A stretch of 64,000 bases of DNA from Tuwongella immobilis (GTDB taxonomy: Bacteria; Planctomycetota; Planctomycetia; Gemmatales; Gemmataceae), in the NCBI RefSeq assembly GCF_901538355.1, contig NZ_LR593887.1, positions 1,712,920 to 1,776,919 of the forward strand, in the 5' to 3' direction. The stretch's first letter is position 1, and each line of letters begins with the position of its first letter. A program made the translations under genes and the position numbers. A model generated the notes under the pieces. The model was not told the DNA's origin. It did no database searches and worked only from the letters and a program-made list of their open reading frames with translations. Below, one piece after another: positions 18,022 to 27,510 of the stretch.

Positions 18022-18906
18022 ATGGATCCGCAGACGCAAGCCTATGTGATTGCAGGAGTTTGGACGTTTGCGGCCCTGACGATGGCCTGGACGTGGATTC
18101 CCGCATTATGTGCGGCGTTGGGGATGACGCGGCATCGACTGATCGCCCCACGCGGGACCACTAGCCCCGAATCGCTCCAACCGAAGCCGAATGATTTGGG
18201 GTATGCCGCGTGGTTCGCTCAATTGCAAGCACTGGATTTTGAACCGATCGGTTCCGGTGAAGTGCGTATCGACTTTTTGGGGCCACGGTGGCAAATTCGT
18301 TCTGGTCTGCGATTCTTCCGACACCGCTCGCAACCCATTCTGGCGATGGTGCAACAGCTGCCTGCGCCATTTTCGGTCTGGCGGGTGGTGCACCTGGCGA
18401 CGGTCTTGGTGGATGGCACGCTGGTGCTTACCGGAAATTCAAACGAGGATCGCTTTCAGGAGAGTGAGTATTTTTGGCATCAAACACTGAAAAGCGAAGA
18501 ACTTACGGAAATCCTCGCTGCCCATGCGACGTTGCTGGGCGAGGCGGCCAACGCCGGGAATAAGGCCGATTCCGATCGATCATTGGAAGCGGTGCTCGTC
18601 GCCATGGATCGTGGATTGACGCCGTTGGTGCAGCGCGCAGCCGCCAAAGCGGGACGAATGCACTTGTTTTTGAATGCGATGGTGCATCTGGCCGTTTCAA
18701 CGCCGATCATCGGCATCTTCTCGGAGAAGCATTGGGGATTGGCGCTTTCCAATGCGGTAATGGCGGTTTTGTTATTGATGAGTGATTGGATGCGCCGGAA
18801 AGCCGCTGCGGCGCAACTGCAAGAGATTGTTCGATTTCGAGAAGCAACCCGCCGAAACGAGCCAAGCGACGGGACACCGATTGAGCGGAACCCCATGACC
18901 GAATGA
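18022..18906 (+). CDS. hypothetical integral membrane protein
   Basis: 294 aa from ATG 18022 (GAGG close upstream; a GTG at 18001 is the alternative). Two hydrophobic regions are visible: an N-terminal one (YVIAGVWTFAALTMAWTWIP) and a C-terminal hairpin (STPIIGIFSEKHW then LSNAVMAVLLLMSDW). Between them is a ~170-aa soluble domain with aromatic residues. Family unknown. It is convergent with the BNR/PDZ gene. Confidence 0.65.
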   Translation: MDPQTQAYVIAGVWTFAALTMAWTWIPALCAALGMTRHRLIAPRGTTSPESLQPKPNDLGYAAWFAQLQALDFEPIGSGEVRIDFLGPRWQIRSGLRFFRHRSQPILAMVQQLPAPFSVWRVVHLATVLVDGTLVLTGNSNEDRFQESEYFWHQTLKSEELTEILAAHATLLGEAANAGNKADSDRSLEAVLVAMDRGLTPLVQRAAAKAGRMHLFLNAMVHLAVSTPIIGIFSEKHWGLALSNAVMAVLLLMSDWMRRKAAAAQLQEIVRFREATRRNEPSDGTPIERNPMTE

Positions 18907-18947
18907 GCCAGGGATTCCGCTTGGTGGAATGAGCTGGACTGCAATGG

Positions 18948-18992
18948 GCGATCCCGAACCAATCGCGGGCGGATGATTGGTTCGGGAATCGC
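18948..18992. terminator. long inverted repeat between convergent genes
   Basis: GCGATCCCGAACCAATC (18948-18964) pairs with GATTGGTTCGGGAATCGC (18975-18992) over 17 bp with one bulged base and a 10-nt loop. It lies between the membrane protein gene and the convergent BNR/PDZ gene. Confidence 0.65.
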
Positions 18993-19011
18993 TGGATGGA
19001 TTGGGCGACGA

Positions 19012-22000
19012 TCAGTGATCGACCGCACCACCGCCGCGTTCTTCTTCCTCTTCTTCGTCGGAATCTTCCATCGCGTCAGCGTTGGAGTCTTGCGAGAGGA
19101 GTTTGAATTCCGGGATCGTCGGATCCGCTTCCAGCACAACGGGTTGCGTTTGCTCCACGCCATCGACGGTGAGCGTCACCCGATAGGTGCCCGCCGCCAA
19201 GGATTGCAGGAAGACACGCCCGCCACGACCTTGCGGTGCTCCAGCCCCGAGCATATCCCAACGGACGATGTGCATGCCGGGCTTCGTCTCGGTCTTGAAC
19301 TCCCGCACTCGTCGTCCGGAAGCATCGACGATCGCCAACGTAACCTTTTCCGCGGGTTGGGTTAACGAATAGGCAAGGATCGTGCCCCGTTCGGGATTCT
19401 GACCTTCAAAGATCCGATTGGATGGCGAGCGGCCCGAACCCTTGATCGCCGGCACACGCCACATGGTGGCCGCCGCCGGAGCATACAGTTTGCTGGCCGC
19501 TTGCAAGTTCGCCGCCTTCATTTGTCGCAGCACGGAAATATCCGCAATCCAGATTCCGCGACCGTGGGTGGCAGCCACAAGTTCTTCCGCACTGGTGGGT
19601 TGCGCAAATTCATGCACCGCCACAGTCGGCAGATTGGTATTGAGCTTCACCCAATTTTCGCCACGATCGATCGAAGCATAGACTGCGAATTCCGTTCCGA
19701 CATAGAGTAAATCGGGGTTGCGAATATCTTCGCGGAGCACACGTGTCGAACCGACGGGCAGCTTGCTATGCAGCGGCTTCCAGGTTGCTCCAAAGTCTTC
19801 TGTAACAAAGAGATACGGCTGATCGTCATTCGATCGGTGGGCATCGAAGGTGACATAGGCGCGACCCGGAGCATACCGCGATGCCTCAATCGTCGCCACC
19901 CAGCGCGGGCCGGGCAGGGGGATCTTCGCGGTCACGTTCGTCCAAGTTTGCCCGTTATCGCGGGTAATCCAGACGAAGCCATCATCGGTACCGGCCCACA
20001 TCACTTCCGAGTTCAGCGGCGATTCGGCCAGCGCCGTCATGCTGCCCCGGTTGGTTCGGGTCAGTTCCGGCGAGATCCGCTTCCAACGATCGCCCCGATT
20101 CGTGCTGCGGAAGACATATTGGGCACCGATCGAAATCACACGTGGATTCGACGGTGAGAGAATGAACGGCGTATTCCAGTTCCATCGGTAGCGGGAGGTG
20201 GCTTCGTTGCCGATGCTGATCGAGGCCGCTTCGCCGGTCTTCAAATTCCGACGTCCGATCCGACCGTTTTGACTTTCGGAATAGACGACATCCGGTTCGA
20301 TGCGATCGACACGACAGACGAAACCGTCGCCGCCACGGATGGTACCCCAATCGGCGTTGGTCGGTCCCATCGCCGAGATGGTCCGCGAGGGGCCACCCCA
20401 GCTACCATTATCCTGCAAACCACCGTAAACCATGTACGGTTTGCGATCATCGACATCGACATGGTAAAACTGGCAGATTGATCCCATGTGCGTGTGATGA
20501 TCCCAGACTTGCCCTTGATCGTAGGTGACATACAAGCCACCGTCCGTGCCAAGCCGCAAATGCTTGGAGTTCTTCGGATCGATCCAGAGGGCGTGGTGGT
20601 CAGCATGGACGCCGGAGTTGCCATAGGCTCGGAAGGTCCGACCACCGTTGGTCGAACGATAGAGATTGACCCCCAGCACATAGATGGTCTGATCGTCGTT
20701 CGGGTCCACTCGCAAGACCGAGAAATACATCGGACGCGGATTCAAACTATTGATGCGAGTCCAGGTGGTCCCACCATCGTCGGAGCGATAGATACCCCCG
20801 GTTTGGAAGGCATCCGCCCCTTGCAGCCGATCCGGGACGTTCTCACGTTGCCCGCTGAGCGTGCTGGCATACGGGCGCGGGATGCGTCCGGCTTGCGTGT
20901 CGGGGGCTTTGGCCAACTTCACGGGGACATCCAGTTTCTTGTCACCGCGTTGGATCTTCAGCTTCACCGTGTCGCCAACACTCTTCTCGAACAGCACGCG
21001 GCTCAATGCTCGCATGTTCGCTGGTGCATCATCGATCATCAGGATCACGTCGTTGATGGCCAGTTTGGCCTGTTGTGCGGGCGAATCGGAAACGATTTCT
21101 TCGATCCGGATGCCATCGGTGACATCTTCGCCGTAGATGCCCAACTGCACGCGATCGCGTGCGGCACCCGCACCTTGACCGCCGCCTTGTCCGCCACGAG
21201 GACCACCCGCAGGCGGAGCCGTTGCCGGAAGCAATTTCACTGGAAGGGTTTGCGACTTTCCGTCACGCAGAATCACCGCCGGAACAACATCACCTTCCTT
21301 GTGTTTGCTGATGATGTCGGCCAACTCGAGATTGCTCATGGTGGGCAATTTGTCGAGGCTCGTGAGAATGTCATCGGCTTTGATCCCAGCCTTGTCCGCC
21401 GGGCCATTGGCCGTGACTTCGACAATCTTGAGACCCTTGTCGTCTTCTTCGGTGCGAACGCCGAGCAGCAGCCGCGATGGGCGTTGAGCGGGGCCGGTGC
21501 CGAATTTTTCGGTGGAGATAATCGCAAACACTTGCTTCGGATTCTTCGGCGAATAGGTCAATCCGATGCGTCCCATATTGACAGTGGGCAGACCCTTGGT
21601 GAGTTTGTTCCAAGTTTTGCCGCCATCCGTCGACTTCCAGATGCCGCTACCAGGACCGTAGGTGATGGCCGGGCCATATTCTTCGATGCCATCCGGAGCC
21701 GGGGGGCCGACGTAGCTATCGAACTCATCCCGCATGTGTTCCCAGGTGGCGGCCAAGATCGTGTTCGGATCTTCGGGATTCATCACCATGTCGATCACGC
21801 CGGTTCGTTCGTTGACGAACAGCGTTTGTTCCCAACTCTTGCCGCCATCGGTGGTTCGGTAGACGCCGCGTTCTTTGTTGAGTCCGTACAATCGTCCGAT
21901 TGATCCGACGAGGACGACATCCGGGTTCTTGGGGTGAATGAGAATCTTTCCGGTTTGGTAGGTTTTCTCCAACCCCATGCGCTGAAAGGACTTCGCGCCA

Positions 22001-22581
22001 TCGGTCGATTTGTAAACGCCGTCGCCATAGCTGACGGAGTTTCGCGGATTCGCTTCGCCGGTCCCGACCCAGACAATGTCGGGATTCGAGGGGGCCACGG
22101 CGACATCGCCGATCGAGACGGTCGATTGTTTGTCAAAATGGAACGAATACGAGGTGCCATTGTTGGTGGTCTTCAGCAGCCCACCCGAGGCACTCGCCAC
22201 GTAATACGTGGAGGGGTTGCTTTCCACGACCGCGAGGGCCGTGATGCGTCCGCTCATGTTCGCCGGGCCGATACTTCGCCACGCCACAGCCGGCGTCCAG
22301 TCGATGGCCACTGGGGGCTTCGCAGGTGCCGATTTTGGGGCGTCTTTTGCCGTATCCTTTGGTGTGGCTTTGGGTTCAGACTTCGGCGACGATTTCTCGC
22401 CAGCGTCGGATTTGGACTTCGATTCCGATTTCGGCTCGTTGGGGGAGCTTTTCGGAGTCGCAGGCGATGGTTTGGTCTTTGGTTGAGCTTTGGGGGAATC
22501 TTGAGCGATAATTCCCGCAGGCAGGGCAATCAACGCCATGAGCAGTAGCGTTGCCCATCGGTATCGAATGGCAGCATTCAC
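19012..22581 (-). CDS. large exported BNR/VPS10-like beta-propeller protein with two PDZ domains
   Basis: 1189 aa if it starts at GTG 22581, which gives a normal signal peptide (RYRWATLLLMALIALPAGIIAQ). The open frame runs much further upstream but then overlaps rpsO on the other strand. After a Lys/Ser/Pro-rich linker come repeated Asp-box motifs of sialidase/sortilin-type propellers: TTDGGKSWEQ, STDGGKTWNK, SDDGGTTWTR, STNGGRTFRA, TRDNGQTWTN. Two PDZ-like domains interrupt the propeller (VTANGPADKAGIKADDIL and IVSDSPAQQAKLAINDVILM). The C-terminus ends in an Ig-like region and a run of Asp/Glu. Probably a large extracytoplasmic binding protein; ligand unknown. Start-site confidence is moderate. 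Confidence 0.82.
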   Translation of the reverse strand: MNAAIRYRWATLLLMALIALPAGIIAQDSPKAQPKTKPSPATPKSSPNEPKSESKSKSDAGEKSSPKSEPKATPKDTAKDAPKSAPAKPPVAIDWTPAVAWRSIGPANMSGRITALAVVESNPSTYYVASASGGLLKTTNNGTSYSFHFDKQSTVSIGDVAVAPSNPDIVWVGTGEANPRNSVSYGDGVYKSTDGAKSFQRMGLEKTYQTGKILIHPKNPDVVLVGSIGRLYGLNKERGVYRTTDGGKSWEQTLFVNERTGVIDMVMNPEDPNTILAATWEHMRDEFDSYVGPPAPDGIEEYGPAITYGPGSGIWKSTDGGKTWNKLTKGLPTVNMGRIGLTYSPKNPKQVFAIISTEKFGTGPAQRPSRLLLGVRTEEDDKGLKIVEVTANGPADKAGIKADDILTSLDKLPTMSNLELADIISKHKEGDVVPAVILRDGKSQTLPVKLLPATAPPAGGPRGGQGGGQGAGAARDRVQLGIYGEDVTDGIRIEEIVSDSPAQQAKLAINDVILMIDDAPANMRALSRVLFEKSVGDTVKLKIQRGDKKLDVPVKLAKAPDTQAGRIPRPYASTLSGQRENVPDRLQGADAFQTGGIYRSDDGGTTWTRINSLNPRPMYFSVLRVDPNDDQTIYVLGVNLYRSTNGGRTFRAYGNSGVHADHHALWIDPKNSKHLRLGTDGGLYVTYDQGQVWDHHTHMGSICQFYHVDVDDRKPYMVYGGLQDNGSWGGPSRTISAMGPTNADWGTIRGGDGFVCRVDRIEPDVVYSESQNGRIGRRNLKTGEAASISIGNEATSRYRWNWNTPFILSPSNPRVISIGAQYVFRSTNRGDRWKRISPELTRTNRGSMTALAESPLNSEVMWAGTDDGFVWITRDNGQTWTNVTAKIPLPGPRWVATIEASRYAPGRAYVTFDAHRSNDDQPYLFVTEDFGATWKPLHSKLPVGSTRVLREDIRNPDLLYVGTEFAVYASIDRGENWVKLNTNLPTVAVHEFAQPTSAEELVAATHGRGIWIADISVLRQMKAANLQAASKLYAPAAATMWRVPAIKGSGRSPSNRIFEGQNPERGTILAYSLTQPAEKVTLAIVDASGRRVREFKTETKPGMHIVRWDMLGAGAPQGRGGRVFLQSLAAGTYRVTLTVDGVEQTQPVVLEADPTIPEFKLLSQDSNADAMEDSDEEEEEERGGGAVDH

Positions 22582-22847
22582 AGAAGTATCTCGTGCTGAA
22601 TCGGTTATGATCAACGAGTCCCGGCATTTCGATGCCACATCCGAGGAGTCGGATGCGAGAGTCGGCACCTGTAAACAGAGCGACTCGCCTCGAGAAAACC
22701 AACCGAAGAAATGGAGAAATTGGATCGAAACGAAGAATGCGCCTTGTCTTCTGGTTGAGGGCTGGTACATTGCGAAAGACGAGAATGGGAAATTATTGTT
22801 GGCAATGGCAGAAATGTGTGACGGTGCGGAGGATGTGAGGAGCGTCG

Positions 22848-23117
22848 ATGGCGATTTCCAGTGACCGAAAAGCGAAGTTGATCGAAGATTATCGGCGGGA
22901 TGAGCAAGATACCGGTTCTCCGGAAGTCCAAATTGCCCTGCTGACCGCTCGGATTCTTGAATTGACCGAGCATATGAAGCAGAACAAAAAGGACCATTCC
23001 AGCCGCCGAGGTCTGTTGCGGATGGTGAACCAGCGAACCTGTTTGCTGGGCTACCTCCGAAACACCGATCGCGCTCGCTATCAAACTCTGATCGAACGCC
23101 TGGGGCTTCGGAAGTGA
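22848..23117 (+). CDS. rpsO: 30S ribosomal protein S15
   Basis: 89 aa, full family length. Diagnostic stretches are [30 protein letters not shown] and [18 protein letters not shown] precedes the ATG. S15 binds 16S rRNA early in small-subunit assembly. pnp follows on the same strand, the conserved bacterial rpsO-pnp order, with a strong hairpin in the 171-bp gap. Confidence 0.98.
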   Translation: MAISSDRKAKLIEDYRRDEQDTGSPEVQIALLTARILELTEHMKQNKKDHSSRRGLLRMVNQRTCLLGYLRNTDRARYQTLIERLGLRK

Positions 23118-23143
23118 TCGACGTTCGGACAGTTTGGGCCATG

Positions 23144-23175
23144 CGGGGACCACACCACTTCTTTCGTGGTCCCCG
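23144..23175 (+). promoter_or_regulatory. hairpin in the rpsO-pnp gap
   Basis: CGGGGACCAC (23144-23153) and GTGGTCCCCG (23166-23175) form a perfect 10-bp G+C-rich stem with a 12-nt loop. There is no T-run. In enterobacteria the equivalent gap holds an rpsO terminator and an RNase III processing site used in PNPase autoregulation; a similar processing or attenuation role is inferred here. Confidence 0.6.
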
Positions 23176-23288
23176 GTTCATTGCTGAGTCGAAAGACCTT
23201 TCCCTCTCCAATCTATCACGGGTCGAAACTCGACCTCCATCCCTCACTCGGGTTGTTGCTCGTTCTGCCGCTCTGAGAGGAACGTCCT

Positions 23289-25523
23289 GTGCCGGTGACT
23301 CGTGTCGAATGTCAGCTCGGTGAGCATACCTTAAGTCTGGAAACCGGCAAGCTCGCCAAGCAAGCGAACGGGGCCGTTTTGGTCCGTTCGGGTGATACCG
23401 TCACCCTCGTGACGGTGGTGCAGGGGGCTGCGGATGCGAATCGTGGGTTCTTCCCCCTGGTTGTGGATTACCGAGAAAAAACCTACGCTGCCGGCAAATT
23501 CCCCGGTGGGTACATCAAGCGGGAAAGCCGCCCCTCGACCAAAGAAATTTTGACGTCCCGATTGATTGACCGCCCCATCCGCCCGCTCTTCCCGCTCAAC
23601 TATTTCAACGAAGTTCAGATTATGGCCAGTGTGCTGGCCGCCGACCGGGATCATGACCCCGACGTTCTGTCGATGATTGGCTCGTCTGCTGCCCTGCATA
23701 TCTCGCCAATTCCGTTCCTGAAACCAACCGGTTCCATTCGCGTTGGCCGTGTCGATGGACAATTCGTCCTCCTGCCGACCGCCGAACAAATGGAACAAAG
23801 CGATCTCGATTTGATCGTTTCCGGCACCCGTGATGCCGTCACGATGATCGAAGGTTTCGCCCGCGAACTGCCCGAAGATGTCATGGCCGATGCGATTGCA
23901 TTCGCTCATGAGAATATCCTCAAGGTGATCGACCTGATTGAGCAATTCCGCGAAGCGGCCGGTCTCCCGGTCAAGGAATTGCCCCCGGCTCCCGAACCGA
24001 ACCCCTTGCTGGCAGAATTGTTAGCGAAATACCGCGACGAATTCAAAGCCCGCAAACTGACCCCCGGCAAACTCGAGCGCGCTGCCAAAATCAGCGAACT
24101 CAAGTCGCAAGTCATGCAAGAATACTTGCCGGCTGGCGCGGAACCGAGGTATCCGGAGTCGGTCGTCAAGCAAGCATTCGAGCAATTCGAAGAGCGAATC
24201 TTCCGAGAAATCGTTCTGTCGGGTGGCCGAATCGATGGCCGTCAGCCCAAGGAAATTCGCCCGATTTCGTGCGAAGTGGGTGTGCTGCCTCGCGTTCACG
24301 GCTCGGCGTTGTTCACCCGTGGTGAAACGCAAGCCCTGGTGATCTCGACACTTGGGACGATTGCCGACGAACAGCGCGTCGAAGGTCTGTTCGAAGAAAT
24401 TAGCAAGAAGTTCATGCTGGACTACAACTTCCCGCCGTTCTCGGTCGGGGAGTGCCGCCCCATTCGTGGCCCCGGTCGCCGCGAAATCGGTCACGGTGCC
24501 CTGGCAGAACGCTCGCTGAACGCCGTCACCCCGGCCCCCAATAAGTTCCCGTATACCATTCGCTTGGTGTCGGAAATTCTGGAATCGAATGGTTCGTCCA
24601 GTATGGCGACGGTCTGCGGCGGAACCCTCGCGTTGATGGACGCTGGGGTGCCGATCAAAGACCCCGTTGCCGGGATTTCGGTCGGGCTGGTGAAGGAAGG
24701 CGAGCAATTCACGCTGCTGACCGACATTCAAGGTGATGAAGACCATTACGGCGATATGGACTTCAAGGTGGCCGGTACCCAACGCGGGATCACCGGCATT
24801 CAGCTCGACCTGAAGATCGACGGGATCAATAATACGATCATTCGTGCGACTTTGGATCAAGCCCGCGAAGCCCGTCGAGAAATTCTGCGAACGATGCTGA
24901 TGTCGCTGCGTCAACCGCGGCAGAATATCAGCGAATTCGCACCGCGACTGCTCCAAGTGAAGATCAATCCGGAAAAGATTGGTTTGCTCATTGGACCGGG
25001 TGGCAAGAATATCAAGGGCATCCAAGAAGCCACTGGTGCCAAGATCGATATCGATGATGACGGCACGGTCTCGATCGCTCACTCGGATGCTGCGGGGGCT
25101 GAAGAAGCCAAGCGCCGCGTGGAAGCGATTACCGAAGAAGTCAAGGTCGGCAAGACATACGAAGGTCGCGTCACGTCCATCAAGGAATTTGGCGCGTTCG
25201 TCGAAATTCTGCCGGGCCGCGATGGGCTGTGCCATATCTCCGAACTCGACGATAAGTTCGTCGGACGAGTGGAAGATATTGTCAAGGTTGGCGATAAGAT
25301 GACCGTGAAGGTCATTGCCATTGACGATCAAGACCGCGTGAAATTGTCGCGCAAGGCGTTGATGAAGGATGCCAACGGCGAATCCGGCAGCAGTGCTCCG
25401 CCTTCGGGTGGTCGGCCGCCGCGTGAAGACCGTGGCGACCGCGGCGATCGTGGCGAACGAAATGATCGCGGGGACCGTGGCGATCGTGGCCGGGATCGTG
25501 GCGATCGTGGCCCCCGTCGTTAA
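23289..25523 (+). CDS. pnp: polyribonucleotide nucleotidyltransferase (PNPase)
   Basis: 744 aa starting at GTG, with GAGAGG 8 nt upstream. Two RNase PH-like halves are visible: the first with KAQANGAVLVRSGDT-type start and FFPLVVDYREKTYAAGKFPG, the second with SGGRIDGRQPKEIRPISCEV, LFTRGETQALV and DMDFKVAGTQRGITGIQLD (catalytic site). They are followed by a KH domain (IGLLIGPGGKNIKGIQ) and an S1 domain (GRVTSIKEFGAFVEILPGRD). The C-terminal ~40 residues are an Arg/Gly/Asp repeat tail (DRGDRG units) likely to bind RNA. It degrades RNA 3' to 5' with phosphate. Confidence 0.97.
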   Translation: MPVTRVECQLGEHTLSLETGKLAKQANGAVLVRSGDTVTLVTVVQGAADANRGFFPLVVDYREKTYAAGKFPGGYIKRESRPSTKEILTSRLIDRPIRPLFPLNYFNEVQIMASVLAADRDHDPDVLSMIGSSAALHISPIPFLKPTGSIRVGRVDGQFVLLPTAEQMEQSDLDLIVSGTRDAVTMIEGFARELPEDVMADAIAFAHENILKVIDLIEQFREAAGLPVKELPPAPEPNPLLAELLAKYRDEFKARKLTPGKLERAAKISELKSQVMQEYLPAGAEPRYPESVVKQAFEQFEERIFREIVLSGGRIDGRQPKEIRPISCEVGVLPRVHGSALFTRGETQALVISTLGTIADEQRVEGLFEEISKKFMLDYNFPPFSVGECRPIRGPGRREIGHGALAERSLNAVTPAPNKFPYTIRLVSEILESNGSSSMATVCGGTLALMDAGVPIKDPVAGISVGLVKEGEQFTLLTDIQGDEDHYGDMDFKVAGTQRGITGIQLDLKIDGINNTIIRATLDQAREARREILRTMLMSLRQPRQNISEFAPRLLQVKINPEKIGLLIGPGGKNIKGIQEATGAKIDIDDDGTVSIAHSDAAGAEEAKRRVEAITEEVKVGKTYEGRVTSIKEFGAFVEILPGRDGLCHISELDDKFVGRVEDIVKVGDKMTVKVIAIDDQDRVKLSRKALMKDANGESGSSAPPSGGRPPREDRGDRGDRGERNDRGDRGDRGRDRGDRGPRR

Positions 25524-25585
25524 GCGGTAGCCGTGAATCGTGTTGTGCGTTGACGGAACTCGTTACTAAATCGTGGTTTCGGATG

Positions 25586-25651
25586 CGGAGAGGCGGGCAG
25601 TCGCTGTGCTGGGGAACCAGGCGGGGCGATGGTTCACCTCTCCGTTTTTTT
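25586..25651 (+). terminator. intrinsic terminator after pnp, just before the histidine kinase
   Basis: CGGAGAGG (25586-25593) pairs with CCTCTCCG (25637-25644), followed directly by seven T residues (25645-25651). The 43-nt loop can fold further. It ends only 19 nt before the start codon of the histidine kinase, so it also lies in that gene's leader. Confidence 0.75.
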
Positions 25652-25670
25652 GTCGTACCAGGATTCGACC

Positions 25671-26456
25671 ATGTACCCTCTCCCCGAAGCCTATACCGAG
25701 TTGGCGGAGTTGGCTGGTGGGTTCATCCACGACCTGAAGAATCACCTCAGCACGCTGGGATTGAATCTCCAGTTGTTGTCTGAGGATTTTGCCGATGCGC
25801 AGAATCAAAAAGAACGGCGCGCCTTGCAGCGTGTGGAACGGCTGCGCAAAGAATGTCAGCGATTGGTCGATCTTTCGAACGATTTTTTGCGATACGCTCG
25901 GATTCAATCTCTGGATGTCGAATCGACATCGATCGCGGATATTCTCGGTGAGATGGTCGATTTCTTCACGCCGACGGCCCGCGAAGCGAATGTCCGGGTG
26001 CAAGCCTATCTGCCGGTGGACCTGCCGCCGGTTCTGTTGGATCGCGAGTTATTCAAACAGGCTGTTTTGAATTTGATGCTCAATGCCGAACAAGCGATGC
26101 CCGACGGTGGCGAGTTGACCTTCCAGGCCCGTCCGGATCGCGGCGGGGTGGCGGTTGACATCATCGATACTGGCACGGGGATTCCGCCGGAGTTGATTCC
26201 GAAAATTTTCCGACCGTTCCACACGACGAAACCAGGTGGCAACGGGTTGGGACTGCCGACCGTGCGCAAGATTATTCGTGCACATGGTGGGACGATCGAA
26301 GTGCAATCGGCGATGAATCACGGCACCAAATTTACCATTTGGCTGCCTGGCGAGATGAGCCTGCCCGCGCCGATCTTCCCGAATGTGCCGATGCCAATCC
26401 CTACCGATGATGACCCCGAGCCGCCAATTTCCAGCGGCCCGGAGCTGATCACCTAA
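25671..26456 (+). CDS. soluble sensor histidine kinase, core only
   Basis: 261 aa from ATG 25671 (AGGA seven bases upstream). The H-box is in GGFIHDLKNHLSTL. The ATPase domain has the N-box (NLMLNAEQAMP), G1 (DTGTGIPPE), F-box (FRPFHTTK) and G2 (NGLGLPTVRKII). There is no transmembrane segment, PAS or GAF domain, and no receiver domain nearby, so it is an orphan NtrB-like kinase. The C-terminal ~40 residues are Pro-rich. Confidence 0.9.
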   Translation: MYPLPEAYTELAELAGGFIHDLKNHLSTLGLNLQLLSEDFADAQNQKERRALQRVERLRKECQRLVDLSNDFLRYARIQSLDVESTSIADILGEMVDFFTPTAREANVRVQAYLPVDLPPVLLDRELFKQAVLNLMLNAEQAMPDGGELTFQARPDRGGVAVDIIDTGTGIPPELIPKIFRPFHTTKPGGNGLGLPTVRKIIRAHGGTIEVQSAMNHGTKFTIWLPGEMSLPAPIFPNVPMPIPTDDDPEPPISSGPELIT

Positions 26457-26479
26457 TTACAGAAGTGGTTAATCCGCAA

Positions 26480-27445
26480 TCACTTGCTGACTTTGCCGGG
26501 GAATCGATGCCCGGCAATCGGCATGGCGATCGAGTAGACCGTTGTGCGTGCCGTCATGATGAGCGTTTTGCCGTCTTTGCCTCCGAATGTTACATTTGCC
26601 GGAATTTCCGGGACGGCGATGATTCCCAGTCGCTTCCCGGTCGGCGCGATGATCTGAATCCCCAAATCGCTGGTGATATACAGGTTGCCTTGTGTATCCA
26701 CAGTCAGACCGTCACCGCCGGAGTTGGTTTTCCCCATCGGTTGTTCGAGTGTGCAAAAGAGCTTGGCGGGTCCGAGTTTGCCCGGCGAAATGACTGGGTA
26801 ACTCATCATCGTCGATTGGCTACTCGGAATCACGTAAAGGGTTTGTTCATCGGGGGATAGGATAATTCCATTGGGATTCTTGAGATCATCGATCAGTCGG
26901 GTGATGGTCCCATTTTCAGCGCGGTAGTAGACGGCGGTTTTGCCTTGCGGCAACGGCTTGGGGCTGCCGTATTCCGGATCGGTGAAGTAAATTCCACCCG
27001 CGCGATCGAGCACCAAATCATTGGGGGCGTTGAGCCGCTGGCCTTGGTACGCATCGGCCAGCACCCGCCGAGATTTTCCATCGCGCGTCAGTGCGACGAG
27101 TGCCCCGTTCATTTCGCAGGCAAACAATTCGTCGCCCGGACCATCCATCAGGCCGTTGGCTTGATTCGATGGTTCTCGGAAGATGGTTTGTTTCCCGGTT
27201 GGATCGATTCGATGAATGCGTTGATTCGGAATATCGGTGAAATAAAGGTTTCCTTGGCGATCGACGGTCGGGCCTTCGGTGAAGCGAAAGCCTTTGGCGA
27301 GCACTTGCACGGGGCCAAGCGGTTTGACGCTGGGGTCGAAGTCGGTGGATTGCCCGGCGATTGGGCCGGTCGCCACGATCGCGAAGGTGAGGGAAACGAC
27401 TGCGAGGGAACAAAATTGCGAAGGCCGCATTCGTGGGGAGAGCAT
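26480..27445 (-). CDS. SMP-30/gluconolactonase-like exported lactonase
   Basis: 321 aa. GGAG lies 9 nt before the ATG. An N-terminal signal (AVVSLTFAIVATGPIAGQS) leads into a six-bladed propeller of the SMP-30/gluconolaconase/LRE family: TEGPTVDRQGNLYFTD, NGLMDGPGDELFACE, LNAPNDLVLDRAGGIYFTDP, NPNGIILSPDEQTLYVI, GGDGLTVDTQGNLYIT. The conserved Glu and Asn/Asp metal ligands are present in these blades. It probably hydrolyses a sugar lactone outside the cytoplasm. Two copies of a 174-nt structured repeat lie directly upstream on the same strand. Confidence 0.88.
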   Translation of the reverse strand: MLSPRMRPSQFCSLAVVSLTFAIVATGPIAGQSTDFDPSVKPLGPVQVLAKGFRFTEGPTVDRQGNLYFTDIPNQRIHRIDPTGKQTIFREPSNQANGLMDGPGDELFACEMNGALVALTRDGKSRRVLADAYQGQRLNAPNDLVLDRAGGIYFTDPEYGSPKPLPQGKTAVYYRAENGTITRLIDDLKNPNGIILSPDEQTLYVIPSSQSTMMSYPVISPGKLGPAKLFCTLEQPMGKTNSGGDGLTVDTQGNLYITSDLGIQIIAPTGKRLGIIAVPEIPANVTFGGKDGKTLIMTARTTVYSIAMPIAGHRFPGKVSK

Positions 27446-27510
27446 CGGTCAAATCTCCGAGAACCGAGGGATTCCAAGGAGATCACGATATGCGATGGTG
27501 GGGTGTTGCG

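Noticed and set aside
22582-23247. 222-codon N-terminal extension of the BNR/PDZ protein
   Set aside because: It would overlap rpsO on the opposite strand and precede a normal signal peptide that begins at 22581.
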